This document shows, piece after piece, positions 36,514 to 44,941 of a DNA stretch of 64,000 bases. The stretch is taken from the NCBI RefSeq assembly GCF_004570975.1, contig NZ_SPPC01000005.1, positions 62,001 to 126,000 on the forward strand, written 5' to 3'. The position numbers and the translations under genes were made by a program. Source of the DNA: Barnesiella sp. WM24. Lineage in GTDB: Bacteria > Bacteroidota > Bacteroidia > Bacteroidales > Muribaculaceae. Under the pieces are notes generated by a model. It did no database searches. It was not told the DNA's origin and saw only the letters and a list, made by a program, of their open reading frames with translations. Each line of letters opens with the position of its first letter. The first letter of the stretch is position 1.

Positions 36514-36549
36514 CAAAACCGGACCTCATCCCACGATGAAGTCCGGCTT
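36514..36549 (-). terminator. Terminator-like hairpin after the stand-alone GH43 gene
   Basis: CCGGAC (36519-36524) pairs with GTCCGG (36541-36546), and the inner TCATC (36526-36530) with GATGA (36535-36539), with one C/A mismatch between the two blocks. On the minus strand the stem is followed by TTTTG. It lies about 140 bp after the stop of the GH43 gene at 36686 and before the promoter array of the next operon, so it insulates the two transcripts. Confidence 0.6.
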
Positions 36550-36685
36550 TAAGTGCGAGAACATAGTATTACCCAAAAACTAAAAATAAAGTCATTTAGT
36601 AAAATTAACCTAAATCATCTTTAATCCTAATAGTGTCACCTATCATCTAAAAACATATCCTTAAATTGTACCTCTGTGAATATCT

Positions 36686-38278
36686 TTAATCCAGCCTTTC
36701 ATAGGCGAAGTAATCTACATCAAGATGTCCGCCGGGCTGCTTTGTCGCGTAGTTGTAGATGGCAAAGCGTGTCCCCATAAAGAGTCTCGACCAGTCATAA
36801 CGCATCTGAAACGCTTCAGGGAAGACGGTCCAGTCCTTACCGTCGAAACTGTAGGCAAACCGCGCCTTGTCTGTGCCGGGACGGAATTCAGCGTCAATGC
36901 TCAGATACAGGATGTCACCGTCAAGTGAAACCGTAGTGAGGTCAGAATTGTCAACCGACTCTATAATTTTGGTGTCACGCTTGAAGTTGACCACCGAATT
37001 ATGATATACGAGAGACTTGCGCCCATTTTCATTGCGCACTGACAACAGTGCCGAGTGACCGTTGAAAGCCCCGAATCCGGCGACATCTCCGTCAGCCATG
37101 CCCGACAAGTCGAGCTTCACGACTCCCTTGCAACGCGGTCCCTCCATCCGCTGCCCTATGGTGTTGGGCGCTTCATACATATTATCGACCACCTTACTTG
37201 TGTAAAGCCTCAGATAGCCGGGGCGTTCGGTCAATGACCATGAGTCATTGCGCGGATTATGATTCCACTCCCAATTTATATTAAGCCGGTCGGAGCCAAA
37301 GTCATCGCTTGAAACAATCGCCGATTTCGCCGATTCCTCGCCAAAGCCTTCAAGCCGGTCGGGCACATTGCCGTTTTCATCACCAAGCATAGGCCAGCCG
37401 TCGACCCAACGGCAAGGGTTAAGAGTAGGCACACGCCCAACTCCACCGCGATCCTGGAAAATCATTCCCCACCAGTTTCCCTTGCTGTCGTCAAATATAG
37501 CTCCCTGACCGACATAGGGAAAACCGCCGAACGTACTTTCGAGAATCACTTTTTTCTCGTAAGGCCCGGTAATATTGTCGGCGCGATAGCAGAGCTGTCG
37601 GCGAGGCTTACCCGCCGGCCAGGAGATAACAAGCACATAATACTTGCCATTATACTTGATAACGCGGCTGCCTTCATGAAGATTAGTCTCAGTCGAGTCG
37701 GGATGTATCACCACCATATCCACTCCACCCTCCTTTACATCGCTCAAGTCGGGGTTCAGCTCGCGAAGACGAATGTCACCGCCGCCATAAAAGACATATA
37801 CCTTGCCGTCATCGTCAAAAAGAAATGACGAATCGTGGAAATGCTGAGTGCGCGACACAAGTTCCCATTTTCCCGCAGGATCATCGGCGCTATATATATA
37901 TGAGCGATAGGGATTGTCATTGGGCGAGAACAGCACGTAATACTTTCCGTTGTGATAGCGCAGAGATGTAGCCCACTGACCTTTTCCGTAGACTGTGCCA
38001 CCTTCCATGTCATAGAAAGGAGTGTCTTCAAGGCGGTCGAATACATAGCTTATCACCTCCCAGTTCTTCAAATCACGCGAGTGCATAATTGGGCAACCGG
38101 GCATAAGGTGCATCGTGGTGCTCACCATATAAAAATCATCGCCGACACTGATGACGTCAGGGTCAGGCACGTCAGCCCAAAGCACAGGATTCTCTATCAC
38201 GGGTATATCACCGTAAGCGGGAATACTGAAGGATGCGGCGCATGCCAACGCGATAACAAAAGTCGATAACTTCTTCAT
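36686..38278 (-). CDS. Secreted GH43 with C-terminal beta-sandwich (subfamily 12-like)
   Basis: Probable xylosidase/arabinofuranosidase. A signal peptide (ends AYGD) is followed by the GH43 propeller with WADVPDPDVI at the general-base position and DDDGKVYVFYGGG near the second acidic site; LHEGSRV carries the likely general acid Glu. A concanavalin-like C-terminal domain starts at about residue 320 (FGSDRLNINWEWNHNP). It is only distantly similar to the GH43 lipoprotein encoded next to it. It is a separate transcription unit, with its own promoter and repeat array upstream and a terminator-like hairpin downstream. Confidence 0.9.
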   Translation of the reverse strand: MKKLSTFVIALACAASFSIPAYGDIPVIENPVLWADVPDPDVISVGDDFYMVSTTMHLMPGCPIMHSRDLKNWEVISYVFDRLEDTPFYDMEGGTVYGKGQWATSLRYHNGKYYVLFSPNDNPYRSYIYSADDPAGKWELVSRTQHFHDSSFLFDDDGKVYVFYGGGDIRLRELNPDLSDVKEGGVDMVVIHPDSTETNLHEGSRVIKYNGKYYVLVISWPAGKPRRQLCYRADNITGPYEKKVILESTFGGFPYVGQGAIFDDSKGNWWGMIFQDRGGVGRVPTLNPCRWVDGWPMLGDENGNVPDRLEGFGEESAKSAIVSSDDFGSDRLNINWEWNHNPRNDSWSLTERPGYLRLYTSKVVDNMYEAPNTIGQRMEGPRCKGVVKLDLSGMADGDVAGFGAFNGHSALLSVRNENGRKSLVYHNSVVNFKRDTKIIESVDNSDLTTVSLDGDILYLSIDAEFRPGTDKARFAYSFDGKDWTVFPEAFQMRYDWSRLFMGTRFAIYNYATKQPGGHLDVDYFAYERLD

Positions 38279-38345
38279 ATTGCAAAATTACTTTTTTCTC
38301 CGCCGGCAATGACCGCCGACATTCGGTTCAGATTTAAATGCAATG

Positions 38346-38353
38346 CAAATTTA
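38346..38353 (-). promoter_or_regulatory. -7 element of the stand-alone GH43 gene
   Basis: Minus-strand TAAATTTG fits TAnnTTTG exactly and lies 67 bp before the start codon. There is no convincing -33 TTTG. The nearest repeat unit of the 21-bp array begins 32 bp further upstream. Confidence 0.6.
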
Positions 38354-38384
38354 ACGGTAAGTATTTTTTATCTAAAAAAAACGC

Positions 38385-38452
38385 GTAACCAAGTCATCTA
38401 TTTACGTAACGCGCTATCCCGAAAATGTAACAAAGACCTATTGCCACGTATC
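38385..38452 (-). promoter_or_regulatory. 21-bp-periodic operator-like repeat array upstream of the stand-alone GH43 gene
   Basis: Minus-strand units GTTACGCG (core 38385-38389), GTTACGTA (38406-38410), GTTACATT (38427-38431) and GATACGTG (38448-38452) start exactly 21 bp apart. The same octamer, period and 32-bp distance to the -7 box occur upstream of the core operon (36410-36477). The array sits in the 290-bp divergent region to the SGNH esterase gene and could also affect that promoter. Confidence 0.72.
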
Positions 38453-38521
38453 ACACATATCAGTTACAGCCTGTAAACCAACAAAATAAACCACTTGTCA
38501 CAATATTACGAAAATTAATGC

Positions 38522-38529
38522 TACATTTG
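38522..38529 (+). promoter_or_regulatory. -7 element of the SGNH esterase gene
   Basis: TACATTTG matches TAnnTTTG and lies 40 bp before the ATG at 38569. No well-spaced -33 TTTG is visible; a TTG at 38495 is a few bases too far upstream. Confidence 0.5.
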
Positions 38530-38568
38530 CATTGTCATAACTATATTTTCACTTAAAAAACCGATTCC

Positions 38569-39417
38569 ATGAACTTAAAAAAGTCTATTATTTTAGCTGC
38601 GATAACAGTGACAATGGCGGCAAATGCCCACGAAGGACACACCCATGCACCTGAAGTCGAAGTCCCTTCTACCGACATAAACCTCTCCACTCCCTGGCAA
38701 GGAAAGCATGTAGCATTTTTGGGCGACTCCATGACCGACCCTAAAAATAAATCGACTAAAAGACATTATTGGTGGTATCTCGAAAAGCTGACAGGCATAG
38801 AGCCTCATGTATTTGCCCGCAGCGGATACCAATGGGACGGCATTTATAAGAAAGCCGAGGAAATGAACGCGGCTCTCGGCGACTCGGTCGATGTAATCTT
38901 CATCTGGGCGGGCACAAACGACTATAACCATAACATTCATGTCGGCCGATTTTATACAGAGACAATCGACAGCGTTAACCATAACGGGAAAATGGAGTTG
39001 CGAAAACACCGTACGTTCGAGATGAATGACACGACATTTGCCGGCAACATAAACCGGGTGCTGTCATATCTGAAACACAACTATCCCGACAAACAGATTA
39101 TCATAATGACCCCGATTCACCGTGCCTATGCAAAGTTCAACGACCATAACGTGCAACCCGATGAAAACTGGAGCAACGGACAGGGACTTTATATCGAGGA
39201 TTACGTCAAAACGCTTCGCGAGGGAGCGATGTACTGGTCAGTGCCGGTAATCGACCTGTTTTCGGAAAGCGGGCTATATCCTCTCGAAGAAAACCATTCA
39301 CAATACTTCCACCACTCGGAAACCGACCTGCTACACCCCAATGACAACGGGCATTATCGCATAGCCCGCCTTATACAGGCTCGCCTCAGCTCCCTGCCCC
39401 CGGCCTTCAACAGATAA
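38569..39417 (+). CDS. Secreted SGNH/GDSL-type esterase
   Basis: A signal peptide (ends AANA) is followed by a short His-rich mature N-terminus (HEGHTH). The SGNH fold then begins: block I is FLGDSMTD with nucleophile Ser54, WAGTNDYNH provides block III Asn, and HPNDNGHYRIA supplies the Asp/His pair near the C-terminus. The family includes acetyl-xylan and other carbohydrate esterases. It diverges from the GH43 gene across a shared regulatory region and is probably part of the xylan locus, but the substrate is not shown by sequence. At 282 residues it is a single-domain enzyme. Confidence 0.85.
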   Translation: MNLKKSIILAAITVTMAANAHEGHTHAPEVEVPSTDINLSTPWQGKHVAFLGDSMTDPKNKSTKRHYWWYLEKLTGIEPHVFARSGYQWDGIYKKAEEMNAALGDSVDVIFIWAGTNDYNHNIHVGRFYTETIDSVNHNGKMELRKHRTFEMNDTTFAGNINRVLSYLKHNYPDKQIIIMTPIHRAYAKFNDHNVQPDENWSNGQGLYIEDYVKTLREGAMYWSVPVIDLFSESGLYPLEENHSQYFHHSETDLLHPNDNGHYRIARLIQARLSSLPPAFNR

Positions 39418-39479
39418 CAAAAAAAATTTGCGATTGGCGAATTTTAGCATAATTTACAGCATGATTCACCAGAATTTTG

Positions 39480-39487
39480 TATCTTTG
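39480..39487 (+). promoter_or_regulatory. -7 element before the dCMP deaminase gene
   Basis: TATCTTTG fits TAnnTTTG and ends 25 bp before the ATG at 39513. The -33 region is weak (TTTA rather than TTTG at a suitable distance). Confidence 0.55.
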
Positions 39488-39512
39488 CGAGATTATAGAC
39501 GCTCAATAAGCA

Positions 39513-39947
39513 ATGAATACTAACGAGAAACAAATTGTGCTTGACAAGCGCTACTTGAGAATGGCACGAATATGGGCTGAAAACTCTTACTGCCAACGCC
39601 GTAAAGTAGGTGCGATACTTGTTAAAGACCAGATGATAATATCTGACGGATACAACGGCACCCCGGCGGGATTTGAAAACATCTGCGAGGATGAATCCGG
39701 TGTGACCAAACCCTATGTGCTGCACGCGGAGGCAAACGCCATTACAAAAGTGGCACGCAGCAGCAACAGCAGCGAGGACTCCACGCTCTACATCACGGCT
39801 TCGCCATGTCTGGAATGTAGCAAACTGATTATCCAGGCAGGCATCAGGCGTGTCGTCTACAATGACCTGTACCGCATACAAGACGGACTTGACGTGTTGA
39901 GACGCGCAGGAGTGGAATGTATACACATTGCAGAAATCGACGATTGA
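39513..39947 (+). CDS. dCMP/cytidine deaminase family protein (probable deoxycytidylate deaminase)
   Basis: Converts dCMP to dUMP for thymidylate synthesis. The zinc site is complete: His71 and proton-shuttle Glu73 in HAEAN, Cys99 and Cys102 in SPCLEC. The N-terminal part has the dCMP-deaminase pattern RKVGAILVKD and SDGYNGTPAGF, absent from tRNA or guanine deaminases. The length (144 residues) is normal for bacterial single-domain enzymes (ComEB-like). It starts a probable operon with the S41 protease and 5-formyl-THF cyclo-ligase genes; the folate gene makes a one-carbon/thymidylate link plausible. Confidence 0.92.
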   Translation: MNTNEKQIVLDKRYLRMARIWAENSYCQRRKVGAILVKDQMIISDGYNGTPAGFENICEDESGVTKPYVLHAEANAITKVARSSNSSEDSTLYITASPCLECSKLIIQAGIRRVVYNDLYRIQDGLDVLRRAGVECIHIAEIDD

Positions 39948-39969
39948 AAAGACTCACTTATTTCAAGAT

Positions 39970-41616
39970 ATGAAACAAATTAAAAATCCTGTCGCCTGGA
40001 TGCCGCTTTTAATAGCTCTGTCCCTGATAGGCGGCATGTGGATAGGAGTAAGATTTAGCGACAACAGAGGCTCCGGACGAGGAGAAGAGAAGCTTGCAGA
40101 AATACTCGGACTGATAAAAAATGATTATGTAGACGAGGTGGATGTCGATTCACTCATTGAACGCACCCTGCCCAACCTGCTGTCCAATCTTGACCCGCAC
40201 TCGACCTACATACCCGCCGAAGACCTCCAGGCTGTCAACGACGATCTCGACGGCTCGTTCAGCGGCATCGGCATAGTGTTTACGATGCTCACTGACACAG
40301 CTACCGTAAACGAGGTAATAGCAGGCGGACCGTCGGAAAAGGTAGGACTGATGCCGGGCGACCGCATAATGACCATCAACGACTCTCTTGTAGCCGGGCA
40401 GGATCTCCCCAACACCGACATCGTAAAGATGCTGAAAGGCGAGAAAGGCTCCAAGGTAAAGCTTGGCATAAAGCGCAAAAACGCAAAAAAGCTGCTTACA
40501 TTTGAAGTCACCAGAGGCGACATACCCGTAAATTCAATCGACGCGTCATATATCATAGCCCCGGAGACCGGCTACATCAAGGTAAACAAGTTTGGACGCA
40601 CGACGCGCGATGAATTCCTTACCGGACTCGTAAACCTCCGTAACGAAGGCGCAAAACGCTATATCGTAGACCTGCGCGGCAACGGAGGCGGATTTCTTGA
40701 AATGGCGATCTACATGGCCAACGAGTTTTTGCCCGCCAACTCTCCGATAGTGTTTACACGCGGCAGAAAAGAGATGGAAGACTCGCAGGTGTTCAGCGAC
40801 GGAACCGGTGCATTTCAGGATGCCGAGCTTATCGTGCTTCTTGACGAGTATTCGGCAAGCGCGAGCGAGATATTTGCCGGAGCCATGCAGGACAATGACA
40901 GGGCGCTCATCGTAGGACGCCGGTCATTCGGCAAGGGACTTGTGCAGCGTCAGACCACCCTACCCGACAGCAGCGCGATACGCCTCACGGTACAACGCTA
41001 TTTCACACCATCCGGACGATGCATACAGAAAGACTACAAGCCGGGCAAACGCAACGCCTACGAGCTCGACATCGTTAACCGTTACGAACATGGCGAATTT
41101 TATAACTCCGACAGCATAAAATTCAACGAGGAACTCCAATACCGCACCCTCAACGGCAGGACAGTCTACGGAGGAGGAGGCATTATGCCCGATGTATTTG
41201 TCCCCAACGACACGACAGGAGTCACAAAATATTATTATGACGTCGCCAATGCCGGATTGTTGCAGAAATTTGCCTTTGAATACACCGACAAAAACCGTCA
41301 GGCGCTGTCAGGAACAAAATCACTGTCAGAGTTCCTGAACCGCATACCTGACGATGACGAGCTCCTGCAACAGTTTGTCGCATATGCCGTGCAGAAGGGC
41401 ATACCGGCACGCTGGTATTACATCAACATTTCACGCAACTTGATTGTTAAGAACTTGAAGGCTCTGATAGCAAGCGACATTCTCGGAAGAGAGTATTTCT
41501 ATCAGGTAAGCAACAAAGACGATGCGACAGTAAAACGCGCCATCTCCGAGCTTGACGCCGGAAGCGCTGCCGCTCCGATTATGCCGAAGCAGGAGCCGCC
41601 AGTAACAAGTAATTAA
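39970..41616 (+). CDS. S41 family C-terminal processing peptidase (CtpA/Prc-like)
   Basis: Periplasmic serine protease that trims or degrades envelope proteins. The ATG at 39970 (MKQIKNPVAWMPLL) is chosen because it starts a signal anchor; an earlier in-frame ATG would overlap the deaminase gene. The order is N-terminal membrane helix, helical domain, PDZ domain (about 85-175, with SGIGIVF and GLMPGDRIMTIND), and S41 core. Catalytic Ser297 (SASASE) and Lys322 (FGKGLVQ) are 25 residues apart, the spacing seen in Tsp/Prc. The C-terminal extension of about 150 residues is common in Bacteroidetes members. Confidence 0.94.
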   Translation: MKQIKNPVAWMPLLIALSLIGGMWIGVRFSDNRGSGRGEEKLAEILGLIKNDYVDEVDVDSLIERTLPNLLSNLDPHSTYIPAEDLQAVNDDLDGSFSGIGIVFTMLTDTATVNEVIAGGPSEKVGLMPGDRIMTINDSLVAGQDLPNTDIVKMLKGEKGSKVKLGIKRKNAKKLLTFEVTRGDIPVNSIDASYIIAPETGYIKVNKFGRTTRDEFLTGLVNLRNEGAKRYIVDLRGNGGGFLEMAIYMANEFLPANSPIVFTRGRKEMEDSQVFSDGTGAFQDAELIVLLDEYSASASEIFAGAMQDNDRALIVGRRSFGKGLVQRQTTLPDSSAIRLTVQRYFTPSGRCIQKDYKPGKRNAYELDIVNRYEHGEFYNSDSIKFNEELQYRTLNGRTVYGGGGIMPDVFVPNDTTGVTKYYYDVANAGLLQKFAFEYTDKNRQALSGTKSLSEFLNRIPDDDELLQQFVAYAVQKGIPARWYYINISRNLIVKNLKALIASDILGREYFYQVSNKDDATVKRAISELDAGSAAAPIMPKQEPPVTSN

Positions 41617-41625
41617 CAATACATT

Positions 41626-42183
41626 ATGAAAAAAGATGAAATAAGGCGACGCATAAAAGCCCACAAGGCTTTACTGTCGGAGAGCGAGCGTGAGAAAGCT
41701 GCCGATTCAGTATTTTCAATACTTGAAAAATCAGCGGCATTCATCATGGCTGACAAGATTCTGATGTATCACTCCCTGCCCGACGAACTGTCGACGATAG
41801 AGTTCATCAACAAGTGGCATGACCGCAAGCACTTTTTCCTTCCGCGCGTCAACGGAGTGGACCTTGAGGTGCTTCCCTACGACCGCACCAGCCTTCAATA
41901 TGGCGCGTTTCATATCGAGGAGCCTTCAGGCGACGACATCGAGGAGATTGACAACATCGAGCTCATCATCGTGCCGGCTGTCGCCTATGACCGCAGAGGC
42001 AACCGCGTCGGCAGGGGAAAGGGATATTACGACCGCCTGCTGAGCCGCACCGCAGCTACAAAGGTAGGCGTCGGATATGACTTCCAGCTGGTCGATGAGA
42101 TAGACGCCGAGCCTCATGACGTCACTATGGACATAATAATCACCGAATCAGGGACAATAACGATAAAGCATACAAAGCATTAG
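41626..42183 (+). CDS. 5-formyltetrahydrofolate cyclo-ligase
   Basis: Returns 5-formyl-THF to the active folate pool as 5,10-methenyl-THF, using ATP. The family signature is clear: N-terminal Lys/Arg-rich helix (KKDEIRRRIKAHKA), the central LMYHSLPDELST strand, and the C-terminal ATP-binding block VGRGKGYYDRLL, followed by GVGYDFQLVDEIDAEPHDVTMD. The length of 185 residues is standard. It begins 10 bp after the protease stop and precedes the hemerythrin-like gene by 12 bp. Confidence 0.93.
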   Translation: MKKDEIRRRIKAHKALLSESEREKAADSVFSILEKSAAFIMADKILMYHSLPDELSTIEFINKWHDRKHFFLPRVNGVDLEVLPYDRTSLQYGAFHIEEPSGDDIEEIDNIELIIVPAVAYDRRGNRVGRGKGYYDRLLSRTAATKVGVGYDFQLVDEIDAEPHDVTMDIIITESGTITIKHTKH

Positions 42184-42195
42184 ACAAGAGAAACA

Positions 42196-42879
42196 ATGGC
42201 ACTAATATACCGCGACACGCGCATGAGCGATGTCATCGCCCACGAACCGTCAGTGATACCGGTCATAAACCGTTTTGGCATAAACCTCGGGACAGGAGAT
42301 TCCTCGGTTGCAGAGATATGTGCCGCCCACAACCTTGACACCGACTTTGTACTCGCGATATTGAACACCTTTGTTAATGACGGCTATTTCCCCGAGGACA
42401 CCCTACTCAGCTTCCGTGTCAGCGAGATAATAGGCTATCTTGTAAAGACCGACAATTACTACCGTAATTATCAGATGCCTAACATACATCGCCACTTCTC
42501 CCTGCTGCTAAAGACAGCAGGAGGCTCCAATGCGAGCCTTGAGGCGATGTTCAGGTTTTATCTTGAACTGGAGCGCGACATCGAGCAGCGCATAGACCAT
42601 GACCTTAACGAGTGGTTTCCGGCTATAAGCGAGATGAACGCCGACGGCGGAGACAGTGTAATCATGCCCGAAACGGAATGTGACTCATCAATCGAAGACA
42701 AGCTCAGTGACCTGAAAAGCATGTTTATCAAGCATCTGTCGGGTGACTACGACCTCAATCTTTGCTACGCGGTGATTGTGGCTATCATCACTCTTGAGAA
42801 AGACATGAGACAGAATAACCGCATACGTGACCGCATACTTCTCCCTATAAGCCGTTCACTCCAACACCGTGGCTCATGA
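42196..42879 (+). CDS. Degenerate RIC/ScdA-like protein (DUF542 plus hemerythrin-like domain)
   Basis: RIC proteins repair iron-sulfur centres after nitrosative or oxidative damage. Here the N-terminal domain (1-60) keeps the fold pattern VIAHEPSVIPVINRFGI and the following SVAEIC, but the usual CysCys pair is replaced by GTG (residues 32-34). The hemerythrin-like helical bundle (about 85-225) keeps a few possible ligands (His98, His100, His135 and Glu139 in HDLNE, His180), yet the full HxxxE/HxxxH set is not visible. Iron binding is doubtful; a sensory role is possible. The stop overlaps the start of a LuxR-type regulator gene by 4 bp, so the two are a coupled pair. Confidence 0.75.
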   Translation: MALIYRDTRMSDVIAHEPSVIPVINRFGINLGTGDSSVAEICAAHNLDTDFVLAILNTFVNDGYFPEDTLLSFRVSEIIGYLVKTDNYYRNYQMPNIHRHFSLLLKTAGGSNASLEAMFRFYLELERDIEQRIDHDLNEWFPAISEMNADGGDSVIMPETECDSSIEDKLSDLKSMFIKHLSGDYDLNLCYAVIVAIITLEKDMRQNNRIRDRILLPISRSLQHRGS

Positions 42880-43397
42880 CCGTTACTCTCCTACTCGACG
42901 ACACGTTGCAGGAAATAGGACTGCGTTACCTGCTTCGCCAATATTTTGACATCGACGCAGCGACGGCAGGCTCGGTCGATGAAAGCACCGACACTCCTTC
43001 ATCCATATATTTCGTCTCGCCAGGCAAGTTCACCTCTTCACTTGACTTTTTTCTCCCGCGCCGCTCGCGTACTGCAATCCTCGACAGCAGCATAACACAT
43101 GCCCATAACGAAAGCGTAATCGTGGAGCAGCTCGACATTATACTGAAGAGTCTTGAGCAGCGCCATCCCGACACGGCTATGTCGGCAGAACTTTCACAGC
43201 GCGAAATCGAGGTGTTGAGTCTCGTCGCGAAAGGGCTCATCAACAAGGAGATTGCCGACAGGCTGAATATCAGTTTCAACACAGTGCTGTCCCATCGCAA
43301 AAACATAACCGCCAAGCTCGGCATCAAGAGTGTGTCGGGGCTATCCGTATATGCCATCATGAACGGCTACATCAGCGAGGGCGACCTTCACCGCTGA
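42876..43397 (+). CDS. LuxR/NarL-type transcriptional regulator with degenerate receiver-like N-terminus
   Basis: The C-terminal 65 residues are a clear LuxR-type HTH (LSQREIEVLSLVAKGLINKEIADRL, then NTVLSHRKNITAKLGI). The N-terminal 105 residues have the alternating strand/helix look of a receiver (MTVTLLLDDTLQEIGLRYLL) but lack a credible acidic pocket and phospho-acceptor Asp, so classic phosphorylation is unlikely. It overlaps the RIC-like gene by 4 bp (ATGA), suggesting that the RIC-like protein is its input. Its 3' end overlaps the convergent EamA gene by 10 bp. Confidence 0.85.
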   Translation: MTVTLLLDDTLQEIGLRYLLRQYFDIDAATAGSVDESTDTPSSIYFVSPGKFTSSLDFFLPRRSRTAILDSSITHAHNESVIVEQLDIILKSLEQRHPDTAMSAELSQREIEVLSLVAKGLINKEIADRLNISFNTVLSHRKNITAKLGIKSVSGLSVYAIMNGYISEGDLHR

Positions 43398-44338
43398 CCA
43401 TCAACATCACCGTCTACAGGAGTAGGTTTGTGGCGGTGAGCCGCCTTGCTTAGATTCACAAGCAGCACCCCGCTGAAAATCATGGCTACGGCAAGACCCT
43501 TGACCGGAGTCATCACATCAAGCCCCATCCATATGCCTATTGATGTCGCCACAATCGGCTGCACGTAATTATACATCCCGACAAGCGTAGGGCGCAATGC
43601 CTTCTGCCCGATCATAACAAATATATATGCAATAAACGTGCCGCCAAGCACCACATATGCCACTCCGGCCGCCTCAGCCATAGTAATTGACGCCCAGCGG
43701 GTAGCAATTATCGTAGGCAACGAAAACGGCAATATTGCCAGCGAGGCAAATGTAAACATCCACTTCATCAGCGTCACCAGCGAATACTTCTTTATAAAGT
43801 TCTTATATAGCGTAAGATATAGAGCATAGCTCAACTGAGCGGTGAGCACAAGTATGTCACCAAGCACCGGGTTGGTGACATTCATCCCCGCCGACGAGCC
43901 ATGTCCGCCCATCACAAGCAGCACAGCCCCGCAACCGCCAAGAACAATTCCGCCCACCTTCTTCCACGTAATCGGCTCACCGAGGAAAAGCGCTGCAAGT
44001 ATCATCACCCATATCGGCATCGTTGTGGTTATAATAGACGCCTCGCTCGGGTAAGTGTATCCGACACCAAACACGTAGCATCCTTGATTGAACACTATGC
44101 CAAGCATCCCGGCGCCGGCAAGGCGCAGTATATCGGGCAAAGGCACATGCTCCCGGGGCAACAAAAGCGATGTCAGCCAAAACAGTATCGCAGCGCCGAA
44201 TATGCGGAAATCAGTCATCAGCAGAGGCGCGACAAGTCCGCCTGCCATGACCATTTTCGCAACAGGAGCCATCATCCCCCACATTACATTTGCGCCGAGC
44301 ATTGAAAAATGCCCCTTCAATTGCGACATACCCTTCAT
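43388..44338 (-). CDS. EamA/DMT-family transporter
   Basis: Polytopic permease with ten predicted membrane helices arranged as two EamA repeats (about 10-145 and 160-300). Recognisable family features are the internal duplication, conserved helix starts such as NVMWGMMAPVAKM and AQLSYALYLTLYKNF, and the GMYNYVQPIVAT stretch late in the second repeat. Members export small metabolites or amino acids; the substrate here is unknown. The 3' end overlaps the convergent LuxR-type gene by 10 bp. A Lys/His/Pro-rich tail (HRHKPTPVDGD) ends the protein. Confidence 0.9.
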   Translation of the reverse strand: MKGMSQLKGHFSMLGANVMWGMMAPVAKMVMAGGLVAPLLMTDFRIFGAAILFWLTSLLLPREHVPLPDILRLAGAGMLGIVFNQGCYVFGVGYTYPSEASIITTTMPIWVMILAALFLGEPITWKKVGGIVLGGCGAVLLVMGGHGSSAGMNVTNPVLGDILVLTAQLSYALYLTLYKNFIKKYSLVTLMKWMFTFASLAILPFSLPTIIATRWASITMAEAAGVAYVVLGGTFIAYIFVMIGQKALRPTLVGMYNYVQPIVATSIGIWMGLDVMTPVKGLAVAMIFSGVLLVNLSKAAHRHKPTPVDGDVDGQR

Positions 44339-44384
44339 CTTTTCTTCATCAAAATCATTTCCGCAAAATAATCTACAATCAGCC

Positions 44385-44777
44385 TTAATCCCATTCTATC
44401 TCGTCGCCACTCTCGCGCAGGATTTCGTATATCTTATCTTCATTTTCTATCAACGAGATGATTATCCCGGCAAAGCGCCTCGCCTTATCTTCGTTTTCTT
44501 CCGTCTCATCGAAATAAGCCACATAAGAGCCTGCCTCCGGGTCACTCTCAAGAGAGTCCAAAATGTCGGGAGCATACTCCGCAAGATAGTAATTAAAGAA
44601 AGCGTCCCAGTTATAGCCGTTCATATAGGCGTTTTCGTTTATCTCATTCATTTTTTCGCCTATAGCCAGCGGCTTGACACTTTCATTCTCAAAGCCTACC
44701 ACGACATTACCATAGCCATTAGTGTACACTCTTACATAATCATGCTCAAAAATTGTTCTACCTTCATCCGTAGCCAT
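44385..44777 (-). CDS. Imm51-like immunity protein
   Basis: An acidic soluble protein of 130 residues. The central motif NGYNWDAFFNYYL followed by LESDPEAGSYVAY is the pattern I know from the immunity family Imm51 (NGYxWe ... fDPEAGmfvAY), which protects against polymorphic toxins. The start is placed at MATDEGRT; an in-frame ATG nine codons upstream is possible. No toxin gene is next to it: neighbours are the EamA transporter (46 bp) and a divergent ABC-F gene. It is therefore an orphan. The assignment is from memory of the motif and was not searched. A possible -7 box (TAATTTTG, minus strand, 44863-44870) lies upstream. Confidence 0.65.
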   Translation of the reverse strand: MATDEGRTIFEHDYVRVYTNGYGNVVVGFENESVKPLAIGEKMNEINENAYMNGYNWDAFFNYYLAEYAPDILDSLESDPEAGSYVAYFDETEENEDKARRFAGIIISLIENEDKIYEILRESGDEIEWD

Positions 44778-44941
44778 ATATCTTCCAATTTTATATATTA
44801 ACAACTGACACGTGACGCAACATACGCTGCCGCCTCACGAGACAAAAAGCGCTATTCGACGGCAAAATTAATAAAAATCCGTTTTCCCCGGCTTTTCACG
44901 CACGCAATATCATCCGCGTCCGGACCGTGAGCGAAAAATTA

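Noticed and set aside
38283-38290. A second perfect TAnnTTTG box (TAATTTTG, minus strand) near the stand-alone GH43 start.
   Set aside because: It ends 5 bases before the start codon, which would put the transcription start inside or past the ATG. The box at 38346-38353 fits better.
39423-39447. AT-rich inverted repeat (AAAATTTGC / GCGAATTTT) after the SGNH esterase as a terminator.
   Set aside because: The stem is AT-rich with a G-T wobble and no clear T-run follows; too weak to annotate.
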